The notes beneath the pieces are model-generated. The model searched no databases and was not told the origin of the DNA. It saw nothing but the letters and a program-made list of their open reading frames with translations. Below, one piece after another: positions 1 to 5,101 of a stretch of 5,212 nt of DNA (its first letter is position 1; each line of letters starts with the position of its first letter). The position numbers and the translations under genes were made by a program. Source of the stretch: Verrucomicrobiota bacterium (lineage in GTDB: Bacteria; Verrucomicrobiota; Lentisphaeria; Victivallales; Victivallaceae). Location of the stretch: positions 1-5,212 of the forward strand of contig JAEWSS010000335.1 of assembly GCA_023459755.1 (NCBI GenBank), written 5' to 3'.

Positions 1-1
1 G

Positions 2-442
2 AATTCGGGTGCGGCAATGGGGAACGAAAATATTTTGAATTCAAACGGCGAAACGATCCTGATCGTTGACGATCATGAGACCATCTGGGACTTTCTTATC
101 GAGGCTCTGCAGGACTGCGGCTACTGCGTTCTGCTGGCTGAAAACGGCATGGATGCCATGGAAATGTACGCCGCCAATCCGGACGAGATAGACCTTGTCC
201 TGCTGGACATGATTATGCCGAAGGCCGGCGGACATCAGACGTTTTACCGGATACGCGAACTTGATCCGAACGCCAATATTCTGCTTTCCAGCGGCTATAT
301 CTCGGAGGACGAAGTTCACGACCTGCTGGAGCAGGGCGCTCGCGGATTTTTGCCGAAACCGCATCGCCTGAAACAGGTTATGTCGGAAATCAGGCGCATA
401 TTGGATGAACATCCGCATCGTGGAAAGGCGGTGGTGCAATGA
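2..442 (+). CDS. Response-regulator receiver (REC) domain, probably C-terminal part of a hybrid histidine kinase (partial)
   Basis: This is a phosphoacceptor receiver domain that takes a phosphoryl group from a histidine kinase. Numbered from the ATG at 17, the acidic pair is D18-D19 in ILIVDDHE, the phosphoacceptor is D64 in LVLLDMIMP, the switch serine is S92 in LLSSGY, and the conserved lysine is K114 in FLPKP. All catalytic positions are therefore intact. The domain fills residues 13-133 and no output domain follows. The frame stays open upstream of the ATG to the window edge (codons for N-S-G-A-A), and no Shine-Dalgarno sequence precedes position 17. The GET-ILIVDD entry and the GYxVLLAENG, LLSSGY and GxxGFLPKP wording are typical of REC domains at the end of PAS/HisKA hybrid kinases, so I infer a truncated hybrid kinase. 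A stand-alone CheY-like protein starting at 17 is the alternative. The stop codon overlaps the next start as ATGA. The domain call is firm; the hybrid-kinase call is moderate. Confidence 0.85.
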   Translation, partial: NSGAAMGNENILNSNGETILIVDDHETIWDFLIEALQDCGYCVLLAENGMDAMEMYAANPDEIDLVLLDMIMPKAGGHQTFYRIRELDPNANILLSSGYISEDEVHDLLEQGARGFLPKPHRLKQVMSEIRRILDEHPHRGKAVVQ

Positions 443-1101
443 TCCGTAAAACGGGATTGGCATTCCTTGCGGTATTCGCGCTGGTGTTCGGCGCGGCCGC
501 GGCCACGCCGTGGGTGGACGATCCGTCCGGATTCCTGACCGACGCCCAGCGGCAGGAAATTTCCGACAATCTTCACGGCGCCAATAAAAGCGACGTTCAG
601 TTTAAACTGTTTATAATGCCGGAGTTTCCGAAAAATTCCGGCTGGCTGGACTCGGCCTTTCTGGAGGAAAACGGCATGCCGGACAACGGCGTGGCGCTGG
701 TGGTGGGGCTGAACGGCAAAATGCAGGCGGTGATGGGCGACGCGTTCTACCGCTACGGACGCCGTCACGGTTTTGACATCGTACGGAAACGGATTGCGGA
801 TTATTTTGTGCCGTCCGCCGCCGACAATCTGATGCTTGAGGCAATGCGAAGCACCGCTTCGGAATTGCGCGCCTCGGCGCCGCAGATGGCAACCAGTTCG
901 GACGCTTTTACCTATCTTATTCTTTGCGGCGCATTGGCTTTTGCGATCCTTCTGCTTTGGGAATATCGCAGTCCGTGGCGGCTGAAGTTGGCCGGAGTGC
1001 TGGCGGCGGCGTTGATCGGGATGCTGATTTGGCTTGGGTGCTGTTATCTGCTTCCTCCGCCGGAAATGGCGCCGATCACCTGGCAGAGTTCCGCGGATTA
1101 A
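439..1101 (+). CDS. TPM-domain protein, exported and membrane-anchored
   Basis: The product has 220 residues. Residues 1-22 look like a Sec signal peptide: positive MIRK, a hydrophobic core, and Ala-rich cleavage near A22. Next comes a divergent TPM-type domain at about 24-145. Its opening, WVDDPSGFLTDAQRQEI, matches the family signature of a short folded unit that starts 'DxxGxLs/t...E', and the strand NGVALVVGLNGKMQAVMGD matches the family's 'NGVLLLVa...r' core. Two hydrophobic spans, about 156-174 and 183-205, should anchor it in the inner membrane with the TPM domain outside the cytoplasm. TPM proteins are linked in other organisms to photosystem repair, envelope functions and possible phosphatase activity; no activity can be assigned here. 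The start overlaps the upstream stop (ATGA), so translation is probably coupled. A linked role with the upstream sensor gene is inference. The TPM call is moderately sure, export and membrane spans more so. Confidence 0.7.
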   Translation: MIRKTGLAFLAVFALVFGAAAATPWVDDPSGFLTDAQRQEISDNLHGANKSDVQFKLFIMPEFPKNSGWLDSAFLEENGMPDNGVALVVGLNGKMQAVMGDAFYRYGRRHGFDIVRKRIADYFVPSAADNLMLEAMRSTASELRASAPQMATSSDAFTYLILCGALAFAILLLWEYRSPWRLKLAGVLAAALIGMLIWLGCCYLLPPPEMAPITWQSSAD

Positions 1102-1249
1102 TATTCCTGAAGCATAACGAAGATTCACCGGCTGATGCGGGGACAATCCCACGCAACATGCAAATGTGTTATTTTGTGATTAGCCGTTACTGTATAAACA
1201 TTTAGCGTTAAAATCAGGTCTTCCGCCGATTCCCGCAAAAGCCCGAACC

Positions 1250-1272
1250 CCGGTCAATATTCGTATTGCCGG
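1250..1272. other. Hairpin with TTCG loop in the convergent intergenic gap
   Basis: CCGG at 1250-1253 and CAATA at 1255-1259 pair with TATTG at 1264-1268 and CCGG at 1269-1272. This gives a 9-bp stem with T1254 bulged and TTCG as the loop. It lies between the convergent TPM and esterase genes, about 150 bases past the TPM stop and 68 bases past the esterase stop. No T-tract follows on either strand, so it is not a classical intrinsic terminator. It could still block 3' exonucleases or help end transcription. The rest of the 238-base gap (1102-1339) shows no gene and no convincing terminator. Confidence 0.45.
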
Positions 1273-1339
1273 AACCTGTATTGGGCAATATCCATCCGTA
1301 ATCCCGGCGTTTTAACGGTTTCTATTTTTGCGCCGATAT

Positions 1340-2113
1340 TTAATTGAACCCGTGGCGGCGCAGAAACGAGGCGGCGAGTTCCGGCCAGACCGAGGCCGAA
1401 TTGCCTGCCGCCAGCCCCAGACCGTGATCGCCGTATGGGAAAATATGAAGTTCACAGGGGCGCTGACTGCGGCGCATTGCTTCTTCCAAAAGCCGCGAGT
1501 TCTCCACCGGAACCACCGTGTCTTGCGCGGTGTGCCAGACAAAAACCGGAGGCGTGTTTCGTCCGACGCGATTTTCCAAACTCAGGTAGGCGGTCAAACT
1601 GCTGTCATACTTCTCCCCCAGCAGTTTACGGAAACTGTCATGGTGGGCGAATTTTCCGGAGGTGACGACCGGATAGCATAATAATATCGCGTCCGGCACC
1701 GGACTCATTTTGTCGGCGCCGTCGTTTGCCACCACGTCAATCACTCCGGCCAGCGTACCGGAGCACAGCGCCAAATGGCCGCCGGCGGAAAACCCGGCAA
1801 CGGCAATCGGGCCGCAACCGCAGAATCGCAGCAGTTGAATCGCCCGCAGCAGGTCGAGCTGGGGATCGGGGTAGCGGCGCGGCGCGACCCGGTAGTTGAG
1901 CACCGCGGCGTGAAAGCCGAGACGGTTGAATTTTTCGGCGATATTGTTGCCCTCGTACTCAACGCAGACCACTTCGTAGCCGCCGCCGGGAACCACCAGA
2001 ACCGTTCCTTTGTCCGCGCCGTTTTCCGGCGAAAGCGGATACAGGTCAATGAACGGTTCAAAGTCGCCGTTGGCGGCGCGGTTGCTCTCCCAGAGCTTGA
2101 GTCGGCGGTTCAT
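1340..2113 (-). CDS. Alpha/beta-hydrolase esterase (XynB / BD-FAE-like)
   Basis: The 257-residue product is a serine esterase of the alpha/beta-hydrolase fold, of the small group often labelled XynB-like or acetyl-xylan-esterase-like. The oxyanion-hole loop is PGGGY at 42-46. The nucleophile is S109 in GFSAGGH, the acid is D198 in HTAQDTVVPV, and the base is H230 in GDHGLGLA, so the catalytic triad is complete. The segment VLNYRVAPRRYPDPQLDLLRAI (71-92) is typical of the family. Length is normal for a single-domain enzyme. There is no signal peptide, so it should act in the cytoplasm, perhaps removing acyl groups from imported sugars or other small esters; the substrate is unknown. Its ATG shares one base with the stop of the upstream lipoprotein gene (TGATG), and the Shine-Dalgarno is weak, so translation is probably coupled. 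It is the last gene of a three-gene minus-strand operon. Confidence 0.88.
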   Translation of the reverse strand: MNRRLKLWESNRAANGDFEPFIDLYPLSPENGADKGTVLVVPGGGYEVVCVEYEGNNIAEKFNRLGFHAAVLNYRVAPRRYPDPQLDLLRAIQLLRFCGCGPIAVAGFSAGGHLALCSGTLAGVIDVVANDGADKMSPVPDAILLCYPVVTSGKFAHHDSFRKLLGEKYDSSLTAYLSLENRVGRNTPPVFVWHTAQDTVVPVENSRLLEEAMRRSQRPCELHIFPYGDHGLGLAAGNSASVWPELAASFLRRHGFN

Positions 2114-2589
2114 CAGTCCAGATAAACCATTTTTTCAAGGATTTTTGCCGGCAGCCACAATGCGATGTAGAGCGGGCCGGGGATGTGACTGCGCTGCATG
2201 ACCACGGTGAGCAGAACCGGGGTGTCCGGTTCGGCGTCGTACTCGGTGAAGCTGAAATAGGTGAGGTCGCTGTTCTGGAGCAGTTTGCCGCCGATTTTGT
2301 CATATTCCCCGCGTGAAATCGGGAAGCGCATGATGTACTGCGATTCCTGTTCCGAACGATAGAAGACCTGACTGTTCTGCTCGGCGACGAATTTGTCGAT
2401 CTGGGCTTCGGCGGCCGGAAGGTCGCGCATCTCAAAGAAATAGACGGCTTCGCCGCTCCAGCGCCCCAGGTCGGCCGCCTGCGGCATGGAATATTCCGGC
2501 GTCAGCGCGGACTGATTGGTTTCCTGACATCCGGCGAACAGCAGTGCCGCCGCCGCGAACAAAAAGGCGAAAAAATTGGACTTTAACAT
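2113..2589 (-). CDS. Small lipoprotein of unknown function
   Basis: The 158-residue product begins with a lipoprotein signal: MLKSN, a hydrophobic stretch, and LFAGC, with C21 as the expected lipidated cysteine. The residue at -3 is Phe rather than the usual Leu, which is tolerated. Q22 follows, so with no Asp at +2 outer-membrane sorting is plausible if the cell has a Lol system. I do not recognise the mature part. Residues 48-118 read as strand (AVYFFEMRD), helix (LPAAEAQIDKFVAEQ), strand (QVFYRS), strand (SQYIMRFPI), helix (SRGEYDKIGGKLL), strand (LTYFSFTEYD). This beta-alpha-beta-beta-alpha-beta order resembles a ferredoxin-like fold and the layout of DUF4349-type lipoproteins, but the likeness is weak. 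The C-terminal third is hydrophobic (PVLLTVVMQ, PLYIALWLP). The gene lies 23 bases after the acyltransferase and overlaps the esterase start, so an envelope role with one of them is possible. Confidence 0.75.
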   Translation of the reverse strand: MLKSNFFAFLFAAAALLFAGCQETNQSALTPEYSMPQAADLGRWSGEAVYFFEMRDLPAAEAQIDKFVAEQNSQVFYRSEQESQYIMRFPISRGEYDKIGGKLLQNSDLTYFSFTEYDAEPDTPVLLTVVMQRSHIPGPLYIALWLPAKILEKMVYLD

Positions 2590-2600
2590 GATTACCCATT

Positions 2601-2608
2601 CTCCTCCT
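2601..2608 (-). promoter_or_regulatory. Ribosome binding site of the lipoprotein gene
   Basis: On the minus strand AGGAGGAG precedes the lipoprotein ATG at 2589 by 11-13 bases. A second ATG at 2599 is out of frame and only one base from the motif, which is too close for normal initiation. The site therefore supports the start at 2589, although the spacing is long. Confidence 0.6.
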
Positions 2609-2612
2609 GTTG

Positions 2613-3419
2613 TTATTTTTCACCACTACGCCAGCCGGTCAAATGCGACCGGATGAATTCAACGATCTTTTCCTGCTCGGCCTTGCCGTTCCCCGCAATT
2701 TCAAACGGCTTACCGAATTCGAACCACACCGCGTGGTCGCGGCGCAGCGGCCCCATGTCGCGCAGCCATCGGCCGTTCTGGATGAAGTCGGTTTTGAGCG
2801 CCAGCGGAACCACCGGAACTCCCGCCGCGCGCGCCAGTTTGACGCCGATGGAATTGAACAGCTCCGGCTTGAATTCGGCGCTGCGGGTGGCCTGTGGAAA
2901 CAGGATCACGCTGCAGCCGCCGTCCAGTCGTTCTTTGCCGAGGGTGAGCACCTGTTTGAAGTCATCCTTGGGGTTGCTCCGGGTCACCGGGATCGCCTTG
3001 AGCGAACGCATGATGTTGCCGAAGAACGGCACGTCAAGCAGCGACTCCTTGATGACGAAGGTGAAGTCCAGCCTGGGGCGCAGTATCGCGTGCATGACCG
3101 CGGTCTCCAGCAGGCTCATGTGGTTTCCGATGATGACGGCCGGTTTCCCGGCCAGTTTGTCGATGTTTTCAAGTCCGCGCAGGTGGATGCGGCCGCCGCA
3201 GTTTTCGACCAGATCGAAGTTCATATTGGAATAATGAACCTGCCGTTCGGCGTCGAGCATGCCGTGTTTTGCGCAGATTCCGGTGCGGATAAACACCCCG
3301 AAATTGCAGAGATAAAAATAGAAACGCGATCCGAACAGCAGCCGGTCGACCGCCGCCCGCGGATGATTTTCCGGCGTGTCATAGGCGTCGCCGGGCGCCC
3401 TTGAGATTATAGTTTTCAT
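2613..3419 (-). CDS. PlsC-like acyltransferase (HX4E variant)
   Basis: The 268-residue product is a glycerolipid-type acyltransferase of the PlsC/LPLAT family, which moves an acyl chain onto a lysophospholipid or similar acceptor at the inner membrane. Motif I is N99-H100-M-S-L-L-E105, which gives HX4E instead of the common HX4D. Motif II is in K124-E-S-L-L-D-V-P-F-F-G, motif III is F174-P-Q-A-T-R-S180 in place of FPEGTRS, and motif IV is VPVVPLAL at 202-209. A subgroup of PlsC-like proteins is known to carry NHMSxLET with FPQxTRS, so this is probably a subfamily trait and not loss of function. Residues 27-47 form one hydrophobic segment that may associate with the membrane. The acceptor is not predictable. 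It is the first gene of the minus-strand operon and is divergent from rpmE. No Shine-Dalgarno is visible before the ATG at 3419, and the next in-frame ATG is codon 54, too far in to be likely. Confidence 0.88.
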   Translation of the reverse strand: MKTIISRAPGDAYDTPENHPRAAVDRLLFGSRFYFYLCNFGVFIRTGICAKHGMLDAERQVHYSNMNFDLVENCGGRIHLRGLENIDKLAGKPAVIIGNHMSLLETAVMHAILRPRLDFTFVIKESLLDVPFFGNIMRSLKAIPVTRSNPKDDFKQVLTLGKERLDGGCSVILFPQATRSAEFKPELFNSIGVKLARAAGVPVVPLALKTDFIQNGRWLRDMGPLRRDHAVWFEFGKPFEIAGNGKAEQEKIVEFIRSHLTGWRSGEK

Positions 3420-3430
3420 ATATGATAACT
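3411..3430. promoter_or_regulatory. 20-base near-perfect palindrome over the acyltransferase start codon (possible operator)
   Basis: The sequence AGTTTTCATATATGATAACT matches its own reverse complement at 18 of 20 positions, with the single mismatched pair at 3415/3426. The minus-strand start codon (3417-3419) lies just left of its centre. The shape suits a dimeric repressor site or an mRNA feature at the initiation codon. No regulator gene is in view, so function is inferred from symmetry and position only. Confidence 0.4.
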
Positions 3431-3492
3431 TAGCATCGGACGTTTTTTTTGCAATCGTTACTCTTTTTTTACCGGAAAAATTCTTTTAAGAC

Positions 3493-3520
3493 TTGAATAT
3501 CGTCGGTTGTGGAGTATATT
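3493..3520 (+). promoter_or_regulatory. Candidate sigma70-type promoter of rpmE
   Basis: A -35-like TTGAAT (3493-3498) and a -10-like TATATT (3515-3520) are separated by 16 bases. The site lies in AT-rich sequence 55 bases ahead of the rpmE ATG, a sensible place for a promoter. It is the best candidate in the 155-base divergent gap (3420-3574). Confidence 0.45.
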
Positions 3521-3561
3521 TTTATTCTCATAAACATGCAAAAATAACAAATTACATAAAT

Positions 3562-3570
3562 CAAGGCAGG
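3562..3570 (+). promoter_or_regulatory. Ribosome binding site of rpmE
   Basis: The purine-rich CAAGGCAGG ends 4 bases before the rpmE ATG at 3575. The AAGG part sits at the usual distance of 8-9 bases. It supports the chosen start, which also matches the family N-terminus MKKDIHPKY. Confidence 0.55.
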
Positions 3571-3574
3571 AAAA

Positions 3575-3784
3575 ATGAAAAAAGACATCCATCCGAAGTA
3601 CGGCGACGCCAAGATCATCTGCGCGTGCGGCGCTGTTTGGGAAGTAAAGTCGACCCGTCCCGAAACCAAGGTCGGTATTTGCGCCAAGTGCCACCCGTTT
3701 TTCACCGGCAAACAGAAGTTTGTGGATACGGCAGGGCGCGTCGAGCGTTTCCGTCAGCGTTATGCGAAGACCGGCAACAAGTAA
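3575..3784 (+). CDS. rpmE: Large-subunit ribosomal protein bL31, zinc-binding form
   Basis: The 69-residue product matches bL31 in length and sequence, including the N-terminal MKKDIHPKY and the block [24 protein letters not shown]. bL31 sits at the interface of the 50S and 30S subunits and helps bridge them. C16, C18, C36 and C39 form the four-cysteine zinc site, so this is the C+ form, the type that is often swapped for a cysteine-free paralogue under zinc limitation in other bacteria. No obvious Zur operator is visible upstream. A strong terminator follows 12 bases after the stop, and prfA is next on the same strand, a common neighbour of rpmE. The identification is very firm. Confidence 0.97.
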   Translation: MKKDIHPKYGDAKIICACGAVWEVKSTRPETKVGICAKCHPFFTGKQKFVDTAGRVERFRQRYAKTGNK

Positions 3785-3796
3785 GTTGTCATCCGG

Positions 3797-3832
3797 AAAA
3801 AAGCCTGTCGCAGTTGCCGGCGGGCTTTTTTT
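3797..3832 (+). terminator. Intrinsic terminator after rpmE
   Basis: AAAAAAGCCTGTCG (3797-3810) pairs with CGGCGGGCTTTTTT (3818-3831) through a 14-bp stem that includes two G-U pairs. The loop is CAGTTGC, and the T-run spans 3826-3832. The A-run facing the T-run is typical of a bidirectional shape, but the only gene ending here is rpmE. Confidence 0.85.
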
Positions 3833-3844
3833 GTTTCAAAAATC

Positions 3845-3868
3845 GGCCGCGGACGGTCTGCCGCGGTC
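3845..3868 (+). other. Second hairpin in the prfA leader
   Basis: Two copies of the self-complementary CCGCGG (3847-3852 and 3861-3866) pair around an 8-base loop. One G-C and one G-T pair extend the stem to 8 bp. TCTTTT overlaps and follows the stem, and the prfA ribosome binding site starts 5 bases after it. It may be a weak second terminator, an attenuator, or a structure affecting prfA translation. Confidence 0.4.
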
Positions 3869-3873
3869 TTTTC

Positions 3874-3879
3874 AGAGGT
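3874..3879 (+). promoter_or_regulatory. Ribosome binding site of prfA
   Basis: AGAGGT lies 8 bases before the ATG at 3888. An out-of-frame ATG at 3883 is only 3 bases away, so spacing favours 3888 as the true start. Confidence 0.65.
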
Positions 3880-3887
3880 AGAATGAT

Positions 3888-4976
3888 ATGACGCCACAGG
3901 ATATTGCCGAACCCATCAACAATCTGCGCGCCCGTTTCAAAGAACTTGAAACGGAGCTGGCCGATCCTGCCATTTACGGAAAGGTGTCCGAACTCAAGAA
4001 AGTATCGCGTGAACACAGCAGACTTGAGCGGCTCTTCTCCTCGTATGACGGCTGGATCGCCGCAATCGCTTCGCTTGCCGACAATGAGGAAATGCTTACC
4101 GGCGAGGAAGATCATGAAATGCGCGAACTGCTCGAAAGCGACATCGCGTCGCTTAAACAGAAAATTGCCGACGACGAGGTGGAAATCCGCCTCGCACTGC
4201 TGCCTCCCGACCCCAACGACGGTAAAAATATCATCGTCGAAATTCACCCCGCCGCCGGAGGCGAGGAGGCGGCGCTGTTTTCCGCCGAAATGTTCCGGCT
4301 CTATATGCGCTACGCGGAAAAGAACGGCTGGAAACTCGAAGTGCTCGACCAGACGGACAGCGACCTCGGCGGCATCAAAACCGTCTCATTCTCGCTTTCC
4401 GGCGATTCGGTGTACTCCAAAATGAAATACGAATCCGGCGTTCACCGGGTTCAGCGCATTCCGGTAACCGAGGCCGGCGGGCGCATTCACACCAGCACGG
4501 TCACCGTGGCGGTGCTGCCGGAAGCCGAGGACGTTGAACTCGACATCAAGCCGGAAGACCTCCGGTTCGACGTGTACCGTTCGTCCGGTCCCGGCGGTCA
4601 GTGCGTCAACACCACCGACTCCGCCGTGCGGGTCACCCATATCCCGACCGGAATTGCGGTCGCCAGTCAGCAGGAGAAAAGCCAGCACCGCAACAAGGAG
4701 ATCGCGTTGCGGATTCTGTATGCCAGACTGCTGGAGGCCAAACAGGCCGCCGAGGCCGCCAAACAGGCCGCCGACAAACGGTCGCAGGTCGGCACCGGAG
4801 ACCGCAGCGAACGCATCAGAACCTATAATTTTCCGCAGAACCGGGTTACCGACCACCGGTTCAACGTTACCAGCTACGCGCTGACCATGGTAATGGAAGG
4901 CGACCTTGATCTGCTGCTGGAGCCGATTATTGCAATCGACTGCGAGCGTAGACTTGAGGAGTTGAACCGGCAGTAA
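3888..4976 (+). CDS. prfA: Peptide chain release factor 1
   Basis: The 362-residue product has the usual RF1 length. It recognises UAA and UAG in the ribosomal A site and triggers hydrolysis of peptidyl-tRNA. The tripeptide anticodon is P192-V-T194 in QRIPVTEAGGRIHTS, which marks RF1 and not RF2. The catalytic loop is G236-G-Q238 in SSGPGGQCVNTTDSAVR, and Q238 is the glutamine that PrmC normally methylates. The N-terminal coiled-coil domain spans about 1-100, and the C-terminal RSQVGTGDRSERIRTYNFPQ (298-317) is a family hallmark. A Cys follows the GGQ, where His or Ser is more usual. A repeated Lys-Gln-Ala-Ala pattern is seen at 285-296. prmC does not follow, although it often does in other genomes; a terminator comes 33 bases later instead. 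No promoter is obvious between the rpmE terminator and this gene, so expression may rely on read-through. Confidence 0.97.
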   Translation: MTPQDIAEPINNLRARFKELETELADPAIYGKVSELKKVSREHSRLERLFSSYDGWIAAIASLADNEEMLTGEEDHEMRELLESDIASLKQKIADDEVEIRLALLPPDPNDGKNIIVEIHPAAGGEEAALFSAEMFRLYMRYAEKNGWKLEVLDQTDSDLGGIKTVSFSLSGDSVYSKMKYESGVHRVQRIPVTEAGGRIHTSTVTVAVLPEAEDVELDIKPEDLRFDVYRSSGPGGQCVNTTDSAVRVTHIPTGIAVASQQEKSQHRNKEIALRILYARLLEAKQAAEAAKQAADKRSQVGTGDRSERIRTYNFPQNRVTDHRFNVTSYALTMVMEGDLDLLLEPIIAIDCERRLEELNRQ

Positions 4977-5009
4977 GATGCGGTTGAAGGAAATTGTCCT
5001 GGTTGTCCG

Positions 5010-5041
5010 GCCGTCGCCTCGCTTGAGGCGACGGCTTTTTT
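5010..5041 (+). terminator. Intrinsic terminator after prfA
   Basis: GCCGTCGCCTC (5010-5020) and GAGGCGACGGC (5025-5035) form a perfect 11-bp stem with the loop GCTT, followed by six T (5036-5041). It ends the rpmE-prfA unit. On the minus strand no T-run follows the stem, so it should work only for the plus strand. Confidence 0.93.
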
Positions 5042-5101
5042 ATGCCTGGGCCGCGTCAGCGCGGCGGGGGAGGGCGCGGAACGGCAAGACGGACTGCCGG
5101 A

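Noticed and set aside
316..1152. Long minus-strand open frame (278 codons) opposite the receiver and TPM genes
   Set aside because: Its translation is rich in Arg, His and Gln with no domain pattern, while the plus strand encodes a clear receiver domain and a signal-peptide/TPM protein.
1174..1198. TTGTGA and TATAAA as a plus-strand promoter in the convergent gap
   Set aside because: The spacer is only 13 bases and no plus-strand gene follows.
1305..1335. CGGCG / CGCCG inverted repeat beyond the esterase stop, as its terminator
   Set aside because: The stem is only 5 bp with a 21-base loop and no T-run on the minus strand after it.
2610..3404. Long plus-strand open frame (264 codons) opposite the acyltransferase
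   Set aside because: The minus strand carries all PlsC motifs. The plus-strand translation has no recognisable motif and is a typical GC-rich antisense shadow.
3406..3411. Exact TATAAT on the minus strand inside the first codons of the acyltransferase
   Set aside because: There is no -35 at a proper distance and no extended -10. A start from it would cut off the ATG, with no good alternative start codon nearby.
3443..3470. Two runs of T (3443-3450 and 3464-3470) that might be terminators
   Set aside because: No GC-rich stem precedes either run on the plus strand, and the region is the divergent promoter gap where no gene ends.
4386..4856. Minus-strand open frame inside prfA
   Set aside because: It is a shadow of the conserved RF1 coding sequence, with a low-complexity Gly-rich translation and no ribosome binding site.
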